A DNA stretch of 64,000 nt. Source: Candidatus Omnitrophota bacterium (GTDB lineage Bacteria > Hinthialibacterota > Hinthialibacteria > Hinthialibacterales > Hinthialibacteraceae). The DNA is taken from the NCBI GenBank assembly GCA_040755155.1, contig JBFMBP010000179.1, forward strand, positions 1 through 64,000, in the 5' to 3' direction. This document shows, piece after piece, positions 25,516 through 34,760 of this stretch. Position numbers and translations under genes: made by a program. A model generated the notes under the pieces. That model was not told where the DNA came from and made no database searches. It worked only from the letters and a program-made list of their open reading frames with translations. The first letter of the stretch is position 1; each line of letters starts with the position of its first letter.

Positions 25516-26973
25516 TTACGCGAACACCATCGGCCGGCGCATCGTGTAGCCGTCGACGCGCTGATAGCCGCGTTTGACAACGCTTTGAATGACGGCGCCC
25601 GTCTGCGGAGATTGGTTCTTGTTGGTATGGATTTTGGGATCAAAATCGTCGCCGGGCGCCGCCGCAATCAACTTCATGCCCAGCGGCGCCAATAGACTAT
25701 TAAGATACTGATCGACGCATTCCCGCCGCCGCTCGTCTGCAGCGGGATGCGATTGCTCCAATAGTTCGATTTCGTCGAAATGCTGGGGAATCGATTCTTT
25801 GACGATCCGGTTCAATCCCTCGTTGGTTTTTTCGTCGATCCTATCCCCTTCCGCCGCGGGCTGGAACGCTTGGCGCAGCGCATTTTGATAGGCGGCGAAA
25901 ACGTAACGCCGGTAAGCGGTTTCGGGATTGAAGGCTTCGAAGGGCGGAAGGGAACCCTCTTCCAAATCATCCTGCCATCGGCCAATGAATTCCGATTCCA
26001 GGAACATCTGATAGCTAGCGATGGCGACAGCTTGAAAATTGGGAAAAGAGTTGACGCCTAGAATCCGTTGAAAAGTCTCCTGCGCATTTTTTTTCAGATC
26101 GTCGACAACGGGTTGGAAGAGCGGATAATTCCGCCATAAAGTTATTAATGGAGGATTCTCCATCTCGAAGACCTTTAAAAAATCCTGAAAAGCCATGAAG
26201 GCGGGATGATCTTTCATCCTTTGATAGGCCTCTTCCCGACGCTTGCGTATTTCCTGCGCCGAGTATTTGAAAAACCATTGCCGCAGGGCTTCCCGGTAGG
26301 TTTTGAATTCCTCCTCTTTGTTGCTTTTCACGGTTTCGATAATGGATTTGATCGACGATTCCACCGCTTCCAGGCGCTGGGAAATTCCCCTTAACAACGC
26401 CATCCCTTCCTGCCGGTCCGGCGGCGCTTGTCCGGAGCCTCTCATGGCCGAATCCGCGCGCAGCCCGTTGGCGTACAAGGAGCCTGGCGTTTTAGGAGGC
26501 GGCGTAATCTTGGCGAAAACGGGTTTGGAAATTGGAGGACCGGCGTTTTTTTCCTTGATTTGGGCCTGGAATTTATACTGATGTTCGCGATCGGAATTCT
26601 GCATGGATGTATTAATGACGATCATGCCGTCTTCGAGAATGGCGCCCGCTTTCATCTTGATGGGATTTTTCGTTTCGAAACTGTTCGCGCCGATGATTTC
26701 GACGAAATCGATGGGTTGTCTTTTCAGGGTATAGAAAAAACGGGCGGCGTTGACGATTTCATTCGGCAATTGCCGAGGAATCGCGATCGTCAATTCGTAT
26801 TCGCGGTTGAGGAGAGGTTCGATGGCCGCCGTAAAGCCGCACGACAAAAGATTGGGTGAGGCGGAATGCTGAGGCGTCAGCGAATATTCGAGAATATTCT
26901 TCCCCACGGCCAATTCCCGCCGATATCTAGCCAAACCGCCGATCGAAGAATCGAAATCGGAATTCAAAGCCAT
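25516..26973 (-). CDS. GrpE-like domain protein, first gene of the motor operon
   Basis: The 485-residue protein has an N-terminal beta-rich domain (about 1-140), a Pro-rich linker (about 145-185), a coiled-coil segment (about 190-225) and a long helical region. The last 45 residues resemble the GrpE beta domain: DFDPKIHTNKNQSPQTGAV, then VVKRGYQRVDGYTMRRPMVF. This compares with the GrpE pattern FDPxxHEA, GTVxxVLQKGYxLxDRxLRPAxV. GrpE releases nucleotide from Hsp70. No DnaK is in the window, so the partner is unknown. A GGAAAG site precedes the ATG. No membrane segment is present. Confidence 0.65.
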   Translation of the reverse strand: MALNSDFDSSIGGLARYRRELAVGKNILEYSLTPQHSASPNLLSCGFTAAIEPLLNREYELTIAIPRQLPNEIVNAARFFYTLKRQPIDFVEIIGANSFETKNPIKMKAGAILEDGMIVINTSMQNSDREHQYKFQAQIKEKNAGPPISKPVFAKITPPPKTPGSLYANGLRADSAMRGSGQAPPDRQEGMALLRGISQRLEAVESSIKSIIETVKSNKEEEFKTYREALRQWFFKYSAQEIRKRREEAYQRMKDHPAFMAFQDFLKVFEMENPPLITLWRNYPLFQPVVDDLKKNAQETFQRILGVNSFPNFQAVAIASYQMFLESEFIGRWQDDLEEGSLPPFEAFNPETAYRRYVFAAYQNALRQAFQPAAEGDRIDEKTNEGLNRIVKESIPQHFDEIELLEQSHPAADERRRECVDQYLNSLLAPLGMKLIAAAPGDDFDPKIHTNKNQSPQTGAVIQSVVKRGYQRVDGYTMRRPMVFA

Positions 26974-27268
26974 TCACTTTCCGAGATTCTAATCCAAACT
27001 CTAAAAATTAAGGTTATTAAGGAGTGTTGAAAGCAGACGTCCTTTTGTTATTTAAGCAAAATAAAATAAAAAGAAAAGCTCATATAGATGCTAACGCGGA
27101 TAACAGACGACTTTCAAGCCATTAGAGCAGACGGCGCATCGCTTTGAGATTGCATAACGGCTCCGATTCGGCGTCCTGCCTCTATTTTGGAAAACTTGCC
27201 GCTTATCCCTTGATTGTCTTGTCTTCAAAGCAAAGATTAAACCGGTAAATTTTCGGAAAGGATGATGT
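26974..27268. other. Divergent intergenic stretch before the motor operon
   Basis: AT-rich near 27040-27090, with no repeat family member and no RNA-like structure that I can see. It must contain the promoters for the leftward motor operon and the rightward LABD gene. I found no pair of boxes good enough to call. AAAGGA at 27256-27261 serves the rightward start. Confidence 0.45.
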
Positions 27269-27607
27269 TTGAAAGAAATGGGAACGAAATACGGTCAAAT
27301 CATGTCCCAAGTGCAGGAACTGGGATGGTTTTGGATGGCGATCGGAATGATCGGCTTGATCGCCTTCTCCATGCGGTTTATCGTGCAGTGGATCGCGTCG
27401 GAAAAAAAGAAAGAAAGCGTGATTCCCATCTCCTTTTGGTATTTGAGCATTGTTGGAAGCACGCTGTTGTTGATCTATTCCATCCGGCGGTCGGATCCGG
27501 TGATGATACCCAGTTATCTCTTCAATAGTTTGATTTACGGGCGCAATTTGTATCTGATCTACGCCAAAAAGAGCCGGGACGTCGATACGCTGCCGGACGC
27601 CGCTTAG
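27269..27607 (+). CDS. Lipid-A-disaccharide synthase N-terminal domain (LABD) membrane protein
   Basis: The 112-residue protein has three membrane helices and the LABD signature: MRFIVQWIASEKKKESVIPISFWYLSIVG as pattern, then PSYLFNSLIYGRNLYLIY. This domain is found alone beside glycosyltransferases, or fused to LpxB, and is thought to act in envelope glycolipid synthesis. A TTG at 27269 lies seven bases after AAAGGA and is taken as the start; the ATG at 27278 is the alternative. It converges on the GT39-like gene with a four-base overlap. Confidence 0.85.
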   Translation: MKEMGTKYGQIMSQVQELGWFWMAIGMIGLIAFSMRFIVQWIASEKKKESVIPISFWYLSIVGSTLLLIYSIRRSDPVMIPSYLFNSLIYGRNLYLIYAKKSRDVDTLPDAA

Positions 27608-29670
27608 GAAGATGGCGCTTCGCCTTTTTCTTCCTCTTCCGGCGGAATGGCGGGAACGCGATAGACTTTCAATATGTCGGGATCGTAGGTATCGAACAAC
27701 TGGTACGGCAGCATGATTCGGCCGAAACAGCTGACATTGGAGTAAAAACCGGCGCCCCGTCCAAAGTTCATCGTGCGGATGGGAATAAGTCCATGATAGA
27801 CGGCCTTATCGATGGGCTCGCCTAGATGTTTGGGGAAATTTTTACGAGTGAAGAAAACGTAACCGATCAAAATTTCTTGAGGCCATAAAAGAATATCCCC
27901 TTCCTTGGGGAATTCCTGGTAGCGGGAAACCTGCCGGAAGCCTTCGCGGTCGCAATAGAATTTCCAACCCCACGCGCCGACGTACCATGTTTGATAATCG
28001 TTCGAACTCCATTTCTCTTTCGCATAGCGGGCGAAGGAGCGGTAACTGTCGGCGTATTCCATATCCGCCGTCTGAATCAGAAACGCCATCGCCGTTTGAA
28101 TGGCGAGAGTGAAGAAAAGGCCGTATTTCAACGCGGCGGGCGACAATTTGGGCTGACGATCCAAATATCGAAACGCCAACAGCGTCAAAGGCGGAAGCGC
28201 CGCGATGAGGTGCCTGACGGCCTGAAAAGGCGCGAAGAGAATGCTGAAAAGCACCGGCGCGCAAAGCCAGGCGAAGAGAAAGAGCGAATCCGCCTCTTCT
28301 CCCGGTTGAAAAGTTTTTAGATAAGCGATTCCACGATGCAAACCCTCATAAAGACAAAACATCAATACCAGCAAACCGGTAATCGCCCAAAAATAAAATT
28401 CCAAGGAAGGTTTGCCTTTGTAAAACCGATTCATTTCCCATACTGCGAGAAGGAAAAGGCTTAATCCAACGAGTTGAGGCAGCCATTGGCTAACGGACTT
28501 CGAAAGCGATGCGGCAGCTCGTTTTCCATCCTTGGCGAAGCAGAGAAGGACGGCTGCGCCACCGGCGCACCCGATGAAGTAATGCCAGAAAGAAAGTGGG
28601 CCGGGATAGAAAGTGAAGAAAGACCATAACAATAATAATAGGATAACCGCTGCCGCCGTTTGCAGGATTAGGCGGCCAAGGTTATCGATAATATATGCTA
28701 AGCCTTGCAGCAAATAAATCGTAAGCATCGCTCCCCCGGCGGCGCCCAACAAGTAAGCAGCGAACTGATATTTTCCGTTGTAATCGATATGATATTGTTG
28801 GCGCAGCAGCAATAGCCCGCATAGTCCCAATCCCACGATCCACCAAAGCTTCCGACGCAAAAAATGGACGAAGAGCAATGGCGCCAAATAAATAATGCCG
28901 CCGATGACGGTGAAAGCGCCGAACATCCTGTCTAATTTGGGAATGCCCGACTGTTCGGTCCGTTCGAACAAAAGATAGTAAAAATGCATCTTCCCATAGT
29001 ACATTTGATTGTGCAGGCACCATAATCCGAATAGCAGAATGATGGGCCATACCCACAGCATCAAGCGGTATTTGCGTTGGAAAAAGGGATAAAGCAGCAT
29101 GACGGGAAGAAAAATAATGGAGGAATACTTAGTCAATACGGCCAAACCCGCCAGCAGCGCCCCCAAAAAGAGATGCCTTCTTTTACCCCGGTCGGTCCCT
29201 AAAATGTATAATGTCGCGCCCGCCGTTCCCAATCCCGCCGCGGGAACGTCGCGCATGACGTTGCCGGAGACGATGACGGCGCAGCTGGTCATGACGAACA
29301 GCAAGGGCCAATCGCCGGCGCGCGTGAAGCGCCGCGCTAGCCATACCATCGACCAAGCCAGCATCAGCAAAAAGGGAATCATAGCGGCGTGCAGGACGAT
29401 TTCGGAATAATCCGACAAGGCGGCGAAAGGCGCAAGATAGTAGCTGAGAAAGGGAGGATTGGTCGTTACTTCCCATAGCGAATCGACGTAGCCGAACCAA
29501 TCGATCTCTCCGTAAAAGGGATCCAATGGATGTTCCAAAATGACTTTGGTCACATGGAGAACCATCGTATCGTCGATATGGTAGGCTTTGTTTAAAAAGG
29601 GAACCGATGTAAACAGGACAACTAAAAGGATGGTCAAAATGGTTTTTTTGTTGTTTATTGTATCCATCAT
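27604..29670 (-). CDS. GT39-like polytopic glycosyltransferase
   Basis: The 688-residue membrane protein has about twelve hydrophobic helices. The first loop carries the acidic motif of PMT/ArnT-type enzymes (AYHIDDTMVLHVTK, then GYVDSLWEVTTNPPFLSYYLAP). Such enzymes transfer a sugar from a polyprenyl-phosphate donor to protein or lipid outside the inner membrane. The C-terminal soluble part (about 560-680) has no family I can name. It overlaps the upstream GT2 gene by four bases (ATGA), and that GT2 could make the polyprenyl-phosphate sugar donor. Confidence 0.82.
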   Translation of the reverse strand: MMDTINNKKTILTILLVVLFTSVPFLNKAYHIDDTMVLHVTKVILEHPLDPFYGEIDWFGYVDSLWEVTTNPPFLSYYLAPFAALSDYSEIVLHAAMIPFLLMLAWSMVWLARRFTRAGDWPLLFVMTSCAVIVSGNVMRDVPAAGLGTAGATLYILGTDRGKRRHLFLGALLAGLAVLTKYSSIIFLPVMLLYPFFQRKYRLMLWVWPIILLFGLWCLHNQMYYGKMHFYYLLFERTEQSGIPKLDRMFGAFTVIGGIIYLAPLLFVHFLRRKLWWIVGLGLCGLLLLRQQYHIDYNGKYQFAAYLLGAAGGAMLTIYLLQGLAYIIDNLGRLILQTAAAVILLLLLWSFFTFYPGPLSFWHYFIGCAGGAAVLLCFAKDGKRAAASLSKSVSQWLPQLVGLSLFLLAVWEMNRFYKGKPSLEFYFWAITGLLVLMFCLYEGLHRGIAYLKTFQPGEEADSLFLFAWLCAPVLFSILFAPFQAVRHLIAALPPLTLLAFRYLDRQPKLSPAALKYGLFFTLAIQTAMAFLIQTADMEYADSYRSFARYAKEKWSSNDYQTWYVGAWGWKFYCDREGFRQVSRYQEFPKEGDILLWPQEILIGYVFFTRKNFPKHLGEPIDKAVYHGLIPIRTMNFGRGAGFYSNVSCFGRIMLPYQLFDTYDPDILKVYRVPAIPPEEEEKGEAPSS

Positions 29671-30638
29671 CCCAAACTTTCGTTGATGAAATAGGGCGGC
29701 TCTTCGCGGCGGTGCAGAAAGGTCAGCATCTCAGCGACAAGCCCCAGAAAAATCGACTGAAAACCCATAAGCGTCAGAAAGATGCCGATGGCGAGAACGA
29801 TTCCTCCCACGGCGTAAGCATCATACCATAGAAAAAACAGGCTTGCCAAGAAGAAAATAAAACCGAATAGTCCCAGCGAAAGGCCGATGCGCCCGAACAG
29901 ATGCGACGGCCTTTGCACGTAACGGGTGAAAAACATCACCGTGGCGAAATCGAGAAAGCCGCGGATGATGCGTTCTCGCCCGTACCGGCTGCGCCCGGAG
30001 CGGCGCGGGTGATGGGCGACGGGGAGTTCCCCGATCCGGAAGCCGTACCATCCCGCCATGACGGGGACGAAGCGGTGCATTTCGCCGTAAAGGCGCACCT
30101 GGTCGAAGACTTCCCGCCGGTAGCACTTCAATCCGCAATTGAAATCGTGAAGGGGAATGCCGCTGGCGCGGGATACGACGGCGTTGAAGATTTTGGAAAA
30201 AAGGCGACGGTTGAGGGAATCGCGGCGGTTTTTCTTCCACCCGGAAACGAGATCGTACCCCTCGCCCAGTTTTTCCAGCAAGTGAGGGATTTCCGCCGGA
30301 TCGTCCTGCATATCGGCGTCGATCGTCAAAATGACGGATCCGCGAGAGGCGGCGAATCCCGCCGCCAGGGCGGGGGATTTGCCGTAATTGATATGAAATC
30401 GCAGCGCCCGCACGCGCGCATCCTGTCGATGCAACTCCTTCAACGTTTCGAATGAACCGTCGCCGCTTCCGTCATCGATGAAGATAATTTCGAAATCCTC
30501 GCCTAAGGGATCGAGCGCGGCGCAGATGGCCTCGTACAACGGACGCAGCGTTTCCCGTTCGTTTTTGGCGGGAACTACGATCGATAGATAGGGACGTTTC
30601 GATTCAGAGATTGGGCCGTTTCCTTCTTGTTTCATCAT
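29667..30638 (-). CDS. GT2 polyprenyl-phosphate glycosyltransferase (DPM1/ArnC-like)
   Basis: The 323-residue protein has a GT-A domain with LSIVVPAKNERETL, IIFIDDGSGDGS and the metal motif ILTIDADMQDDPAEI. Later comes HDFNCGLKCYRREVFDQ, and two C-terminal membrane helices (about 230-300). This layout is that of dolichyl/undecaprenyl-phosphate sugar synthases. The ATG at 30638 is preferred over an in-frame TTG at 30659. Its stop overlaps the GT39-like start (ATGA), so donor synthesis and transfer are coupled. Confidence 0.88.
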   Translation of the reverse strand: MMKQEGNGPISESKRPYLSIVVPAKNERETLRPLYEAICAALDPLGEDFEIIFIDDGSGDGSFETLKELHRQDARVRALRFHINYGKSPALAAGFAASRGSVILTIDADMQDDPAEIPHLLEKLGEGYDLVSGWKKNRRDSLNRRLFSKIFNAVVSRASGIPLHDFNCGLKCYRREVFDQVRLYGEMHRFVPVMAGWYGFRIGELPVAHHPRRSGRSRYGRERIIRGFLDFATVMFFTRYVQRPSHLFGRIGLSLGLFGFIFFLASLFFLWYDAYAVGGIVLAIGIFLTLMGFQSIFLGLVAEMLTFLHRREEPPYFINESLG

Positions 30639-31251
30639 AAACCTGGATTCCGGTCGCAAAAGCCTCTTTTTTTCTTCGAATTATACAGATTCGTTCCCCG
30701 CCTCGAAGGGGCGCGCCTGCGCCGCGCTGGCTGAGGCTTACCAGGACTTTTCTCTATTATAATATCGATTCGATCGTCTTGTCCGCTAACATGTCGAAAA
30801 AAACTCGCAATCCCAAAAACGCGCGGAAGCCAGTATTTGGCAAGGGATTTAAATGTGGAATGGGAAATTCCGCCGCGCCGGTTGATATGGAAATCGGCGC
30901 GCCAATCGCTTCGTATTCCTCAGTTCATGATGGCTTGAGGGAATGACCATGAGGCAAACGGACGATTTCGATTGTCATCGCAGGGGATAGAATTCGCCAT
31001 GCGGAAGGCTGGAGGCTAATTTTCTCCGCCGATTAGTTTATATATAAATAAACGGAAAACAAACGAGCCGCAAAAAGAATGACATTCTTTTTGCGGCTCG
31101 TTATTGTTATTGATAAACAATAGAATATTTCTATTATACGGCTCTTGGCGTATAAAAAAGACGGATCCGCCTTCCCTCGATGGCGCTAACCATTTGCGGA
31201 TTCCAGCAACCTGTCCAATGGTATATCCCTAAAGAATAGCGACAGGACCGT
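30639..31251. other. Gene-free stretch of about 610 bases
   Basis: No ORF here has a plausible start and coding bias. The only clear structure is the long hairpin at 31062-31102, listed separately. The part next to 30660 should hold the promoter for the GT2/GT39 pair, but I see no clear boxes. Confidence 0.5.
31062..31102 (-). terminator. Long hairpin, probable terminator of the winged-helix protein gene
   Basis: An 18-bp perfect stem (AACGAGCCGCAAAAAGAA and its complement) with a five-base loop lies 150 bases past the stop at 31252. Reading leftward it is followed by GTTTTCCGTTTATTT, moderately U-rich. The stem could act in both directions. Confidence 0.6.
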
Positions 31252-31674
31252 TTAGCGGATTTTATACATTCCCCGGCCGGTTTTATCGATCCCGCCGTTC
31301 TCTACTTGTTTTTTCAATTCGAGATAGAGAACGCGGCGCGGATCTTTGGATTTGCTTCGGTAGCCCCTAGATTCGATCGCTCTCATGATTTCGTCGATGG
31401 TCATGGGGGAATTTCCTATGGATTCGAGAAGGTAATCGCCAAGGGATTTTTTGCCTCCGGGTTTACGGCCTCGTTTCAGTTGCCCTTTCTTCGGACCGCG
31501 AGTAGTAGCCGGGGGAGCGATCTTTGCGGCGTAGCCGGGGGTGAACGAATCCAGGTGCTTTTTGAAATCGTTCAAATGATCGCTAACATCTCGTTGCGCT
31601 TTGGTCTTCGCCAAATCGAGAATTTCCTCGAGCGTGAATGACTTCAATATGGTTTCCGCGCTTGGTCTTACCAT
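31252..31674 (-). CDS. Small protein with HARE-HTH-like winged-helix C terminus
   Basis: The 140-residue basic protein has a short N-terminal helical part (FTLEEILDLAKTKAQRDV), a Lys/Arg/Gly linker (GPKKGQLKRGRKPGGKK) and a C-terminal domain. That domain reads LGDYLLESIGNSPMTIDEIM, AIESRGYRSKSKDPRRVLYLEL and ends KTGRGMYKIR. It resembles HARE-HTH or other winged-helix folds found in transcription and chromatin-associated proteins. DNA binding via the basic linker is likely. AGGAATCATA precedes the ATG. It is monocistronic with a long hairpin downstream. Confidence 0.7.
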   Translation of the reverse strand: MVRPSAETILKSFTLEEILDLAKTKAQRDVSDHLNDFKKHLDSFTPGYAAKIAPPATTRGPKKGQLKRGRKPGGKKSLGDYLLESIGNSPMTIDEIMRAIESRGYRSKSKDPRRVLYLELKKQVENGGIDKTGRGMYKIR

Positions 31675-32394
31675 TATGATTCCTGCCTTTTCTCTTTAAT
31701 ATGGAACGAATTTACCCAATTATAAAACATGCAATGCAGTTTGTCTATAGCGAATAACACTGATTTTAATATTTTTCGCTAACATTTTTTTTTGAGATGT
31801 TCGTCGTCGATTCGTTCTGCCGCCGAACGGATCGGCTTCCATCTCCATTGCATCTCCTATATTCCATTCATGATCCAAAGGCAGCGTTAAGGATTGCACT
31901 TTATGAAATGGCTAGGAAATCGATATAGTCGGCCGGGACATCCATGACGCTGAGGAAGCGAAAAAACTGGAAAAGAATGGGAATCGCTGTTTTTCATGAG
32001 GCGGAAATGGCTTCGAAGGAAAGACAAGATGATGTTATTTGGCTTATCGCATGCCATCGAGAAACCATGAATATACTTGAATTTCGCGAAATTTTCGAAT
32101 CGCGGATTGCGAGGCTCCCGCCAAGCTGAGTAGATGCAATCGTTCGCCAGGTGGCTCGCCCTCCCATCCTTTCCACAGCCTGCGCATCGAACCCAAGAGC
32201 ATTTCGTATGAGCTTCCAGATTCAAACATCGAAACTGCCTTAGTGTTTGCGGGTAATGTGCGGCCGGGTGGACGAAGGAATTTTCTTCTTCCGGATAAAT
32301 GGTTAAGGATATTTGTCCATCGAAAAAAGAGATGCGGAGCTGGGCAGCTCCGCATGAGATGTCATTCGGGAGACGAAAACAATCCCATTCGTTC
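31675..32394. other. Gene-free stretch of about 720 bases
   Basis: A 197-codon leftward frame covers 31887-32480, but its product looks like translated non-coding DNA and it has no ribosome binding site. Around 32068-32106 the sequence CTTGAATTTCGCGAAATTTTCGAATCGCGG is similar to the core of the MITE-like element at 43380, so this may be a decayed copy (given here only as a pattern). No RNA gene seen. Confidence 0.45.
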
Positions 32395-32664
32395 TTAGTC
32401 CGTACTGCGGCGCGAACGAGGGAAAATCTTATCATGCGCCGAGCCGTGGCCGGAAACTCCGCCCTCTCCATCGATCGCAATATGATGTTTTCCCGATTTA
32501 TTCTCTCCGGCGATGATGTTTTTGTAAGGTTGCCATTTCAACGCATCCACCAGGCGATGGTATCCTCTTCTCGCGAAACGGCCCCATTCTTTCATCGTTG
32601 TGAGGCACATCAGCAAAAGGAGAATCAATACGCCCCAAAAGACGGCGGTTTCGTATCCGTTCAT
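32395..32664 (-). CDS. Small single-pass membrane protein of unknown function
   Basis: The 89-residue protein has one N-terminal membrane helix (ETAVFWGVLILLLLMCLTTM), then a basic amphipathic segment (KEWGRFARRGYHRLVDALKW) and a Gly/His-rich tail. I do not recognise the family. It is called real because a near-perfect AAAGGAGG lies nine bases before the ATG, and a TATAAT sequence occurs about 45 bases upstream. Gene-poor, repeat-bearing DNA lies on both sides, so it is monocistronic. Confidence 0.6.
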   Translation of the reverse strand: MNGYETAVFWGVLILLLLMCLTTMKEWGRFARRGYHRLVDALKWQPYKNIIAGENKSGKHHIAIDGEGGVSGHGSAHDKIFPRSRRSTD

Positions 32665-32797
32665 TGTCGTAAACCTCCTTTGGCGGCCTTCGTTGCTTCT
32701 ATTTTCATTATATCCTGGTTTTTGGGGATTGACGAAATTTTCTTTTTTTGAAGTAGTCGTTCCTCCTTGGACATCGAACCGATAGAATGTTTAGGAA

Positions 32798-32935
32798 TTG
32801 CATAGAGAAAAAAAGTAGATTGAAGCGAAACGCAAACCAACGCCATCCTATGCGCATTGCTATTGTCCGTATCCGGATATCCAAGTTTATTATCTTGAAT
32901 ATCCGGGCCATCCGGATTCCGGCAAACAATTGGAA
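32798..32935. repeat. Dispersed intergenic repeat (family D), copy 1
   Basis: It contains ATTGCATAGA, AACCAACGCCATCC, GCATTGCTATTGTCCG, then ATATCC units and GGATTCCGG. The same blocks in the same order occur at 57110-57240. Together with the flanks it fills most of the 354-base gap between the small membrane protein gene and yacG. Confidence 0.65.
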
Positions 32936-33018
32936 TATCGTTTCCGTTCGATCCCAAAAGGTTTGAAACTGGAAACAATGCCATTCATAGAATTGTTTGC
33001 TAAGAAACGTTTACCATC

Positions 33019-33222
33019 ATGACGAATCCAACGATCTATCATTGCCGCCATTGCGGCGCTATTCTGCCGGAGGGACGTCAAACGCGTTGGTTTCCTTTTT
33101 GCAGCGAGCGTTGTAAGTTGACGGACCTGGGGCGCTGGCTAATGGGAGATTATCGCATCCGTGAAGAAATTCCTTGCAACGAAGCTGAAATCCTGGCTGA
33201 GATGGAATCTGAGCCGGAATGA
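33019..33222 (+). CDS. yacG: YacG-type zinc-binding DNA gyrase inhibitor
   Basis: The 67-residue protein has the YacG treble-clef zinc site: [11 protein letters not shown] (two Cys) and [17 protein letters not shown] (two Cys), followed by the family's DLGRW helix. E. coli YacG binds GyrB and inhibits gyrase. It is the usual length. The start has only a weak ribosome site. Its end overlaps the lnt frame by 62 bases if the GTG start of lnt is used, so the two genes are coupled. Confidence 0.9.
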   Translation: MTNPTIYHCRHCGAILPEGRQTRWFPFCSERCKLTDLGRWLMGDYRIREEIPCNEAEILAEMESEPE

Positions 33223-34723
33223 TCTAGCTGCCTGCCTGGCGTCGGGGATTCTGCTCGCCGCCGCTTATCCGCCTTGGAACTTATCCGCGGCGATCTTTTT
33301 CGCCCTGGTTCCCTTATGGTGGCGGCTGCGGCCGGGATGGCGATGGGATAACGCATGGTTGGGATTCCTGACCGGCTTTGTTTTCTATGCGCTGCATTTG
33401 TTTTGGCTGCGTCTTGTCGCGCCGCCGGGATTGGCGCTGTTGGTTGTTTTTCTCTCTTTGATTTTTGGAGCGCAAGCCGCCGTCGCTGGTTTTTTATCTT
33501 CCTATTCGTTTTCGATTCCCGCCTGCGCCGCTTTATGGGCGTTGGTGGAATATCTCCGGTCGCTGGGCGTTCTCTCCTTCGCCTGGGGGTATATGGGACA
33601 TGCGTTGTACTTATGCGATTCCTTGCGGCCGTACGCTTATGATTTCGGCGTCAGCGGCCTATCGTTCTTCCTGGCGGGCGTCAATTTTTCCTTGGCGGCC
33701 ATGATCGTTTATTGGACAAAGCGATGGACGAATCGCCGCCTGTCTTTCCTTTCGCGCGAATGCTGCCTTCCGCCCCATTTTTTCTTTACGGCGTTCTTTG
33801 GATGCGCGATGATTGGGATTGTTTTTTCTCCTTCGTCAACGGAACAAAATTCAGCTGCGTTATCCTCTTCCCTTCGCATCGCTCTCATTCAAGGAGGCGT
33901 CGAACAGGAAGAGAAAGAATCCGAATCCGGCGGCGACGCTTTGGAACGCTATTTAAAACTCTCCGCCGATGCTCTCTCCTTCAAGCCGGATTTGATCGTA
34001 TGGCCGGAAAGCGCCATCGTTTTTCCCTTGAATTACGAGACGGATTTGCTGAAACAAATCCTCGATTTCATAAAACAAGCGGACGTCGAATTGTTCGCCG
34101 GAACAGTTTATGCGGAGTACGACGAAAAAGAAAAATGGAAATATTGGAACCGCGCCGTACTGCTTTCGCCGGATACGAATCTGGACTTGGCGGAATACCC
34201 CGTGAAAATGGATAAGGTTCCTTCTTACGATAAGATGCACCTTGTGCCCTACGGCGAATGGATTCCTCTGGGTGAATACTGGCCTTTCTATCATATCGAA
34301 ACGTTGATCGAAGAAGCGGGCGCCGGTCTTTTCCAACGCGGGGAGAATCTCACGATTTTCTCCACGCGCCAAGGCGCCGCCTTCGCCGCCGCGATCTGCT
34401 TCGAATCCACATTGGCGGGACAGATGCGCGAAGCGCGCCGCAAGGGCGCCGATTTTTTCATCAATATTACTAACGACGCCTGGTTCGAACGATCGGCGGG
34501 ATTGGAGCAGCATTTTCTGCAATCGGCTTTCCGCGCGGCGGAAAACCGATGCTATCTGGCGAGAGCCGCCAATACGGGAATCACCGGCGTCATCGGTCCC
34601 ACAGGCAAAGTCTTGAAAACGCTTCCGACGCAAGAGCCTGGAGTATGTACTTTCGAACTGCCATTCGCCGCAAAAGGGAAAGAGAATCCAGGATTGGTTT
34701 CCTATCGGTCGCGTGTACAATAA
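33161..34723 (+). CDS. lnt: Apolipoprotein N-acyltransferase
   Basis: The 520-residue protein has an N-terminal set of about seven membrane helices and a periplasmic nitrilase domain with the Glu-Lys-Cys triad. These are Glu in LIVWPESAI, Lys in [16 protein letters not shown] and Cys in AAICFEST. The NDAWF motif is also present. Lnt N-acylates the diacylglyceryl-Cys of lipoproteins, the last maturation step, and marks a Gram-negative envelope. The GTG at 33161 overlaps yacG by 62 bases with GGGAG 12 bases upstream. A later start near 33200 is possible and would trim only the first residues. Confidence 0.92.
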   Translation: MKKFLATKLKSWLRWNLSRNDLAACLASGILLAAAYPPWNLSAAIFFALVPLWWRLRPGWRWDNAWLGFLTGFVFYALHLFWLRLVAPPGLALLVVFLSLIFGAQAAVAGFLSSYSFSIPACAALWALVEYLRSLGVLSFAWGYMGHALYLCDSLRPYAYDFGVSGLSFFLAGVNFSLAAMIVYWTKRWTNRRLSFLSRECCLPPHFFFTAFFGCAMIGIVFSPSSTEQNSAALSSSLRIALIQGGVEQEEKESESGGDALERYLKLSADALSFKPDLIVWPESAIVFPLNYETDLLKQILDFIKQADVELFAGTVYAEYDEKEKWKYWNRAVLLSPDTNLDLAEYPVKMDKVPSYDKMHLVPYGEWIPLGEYWPFYHIETLIEEAGAGLFQRGENLTIFSTRQGAAFAAAICFESTLAGQMREARRKGADFFINITNDAWFERSAGLEQHFLQSAFRAAENRCYLARAANTGITGVIGPTGKVLKTLPTQEPGVCTFELPFAAKGKENPGLVSYRSRVQ

Positions 34724-34760
34724 GGCCGGGGCGGCGAATTTCCAGCAGAGGAGAATGCCG

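Noticed and set aside
21771-26973. Calling the motor operon a Zorya system
   Set aside because: ZorC, ZorD and ZorE-type genes (helicase, HNH or Mrr nuclease) are not visible in the window. Only the ZorAB-like layout is supported.
31887-32480. 197-codon leftward open frame
   Set aside because: No ribosome site, odd composition with scattered Cys/Arg/His/Pro, overlap with the better-supported small membrane protein gene, and similarity of the DNA to the MITE core. Treated as non-coding.
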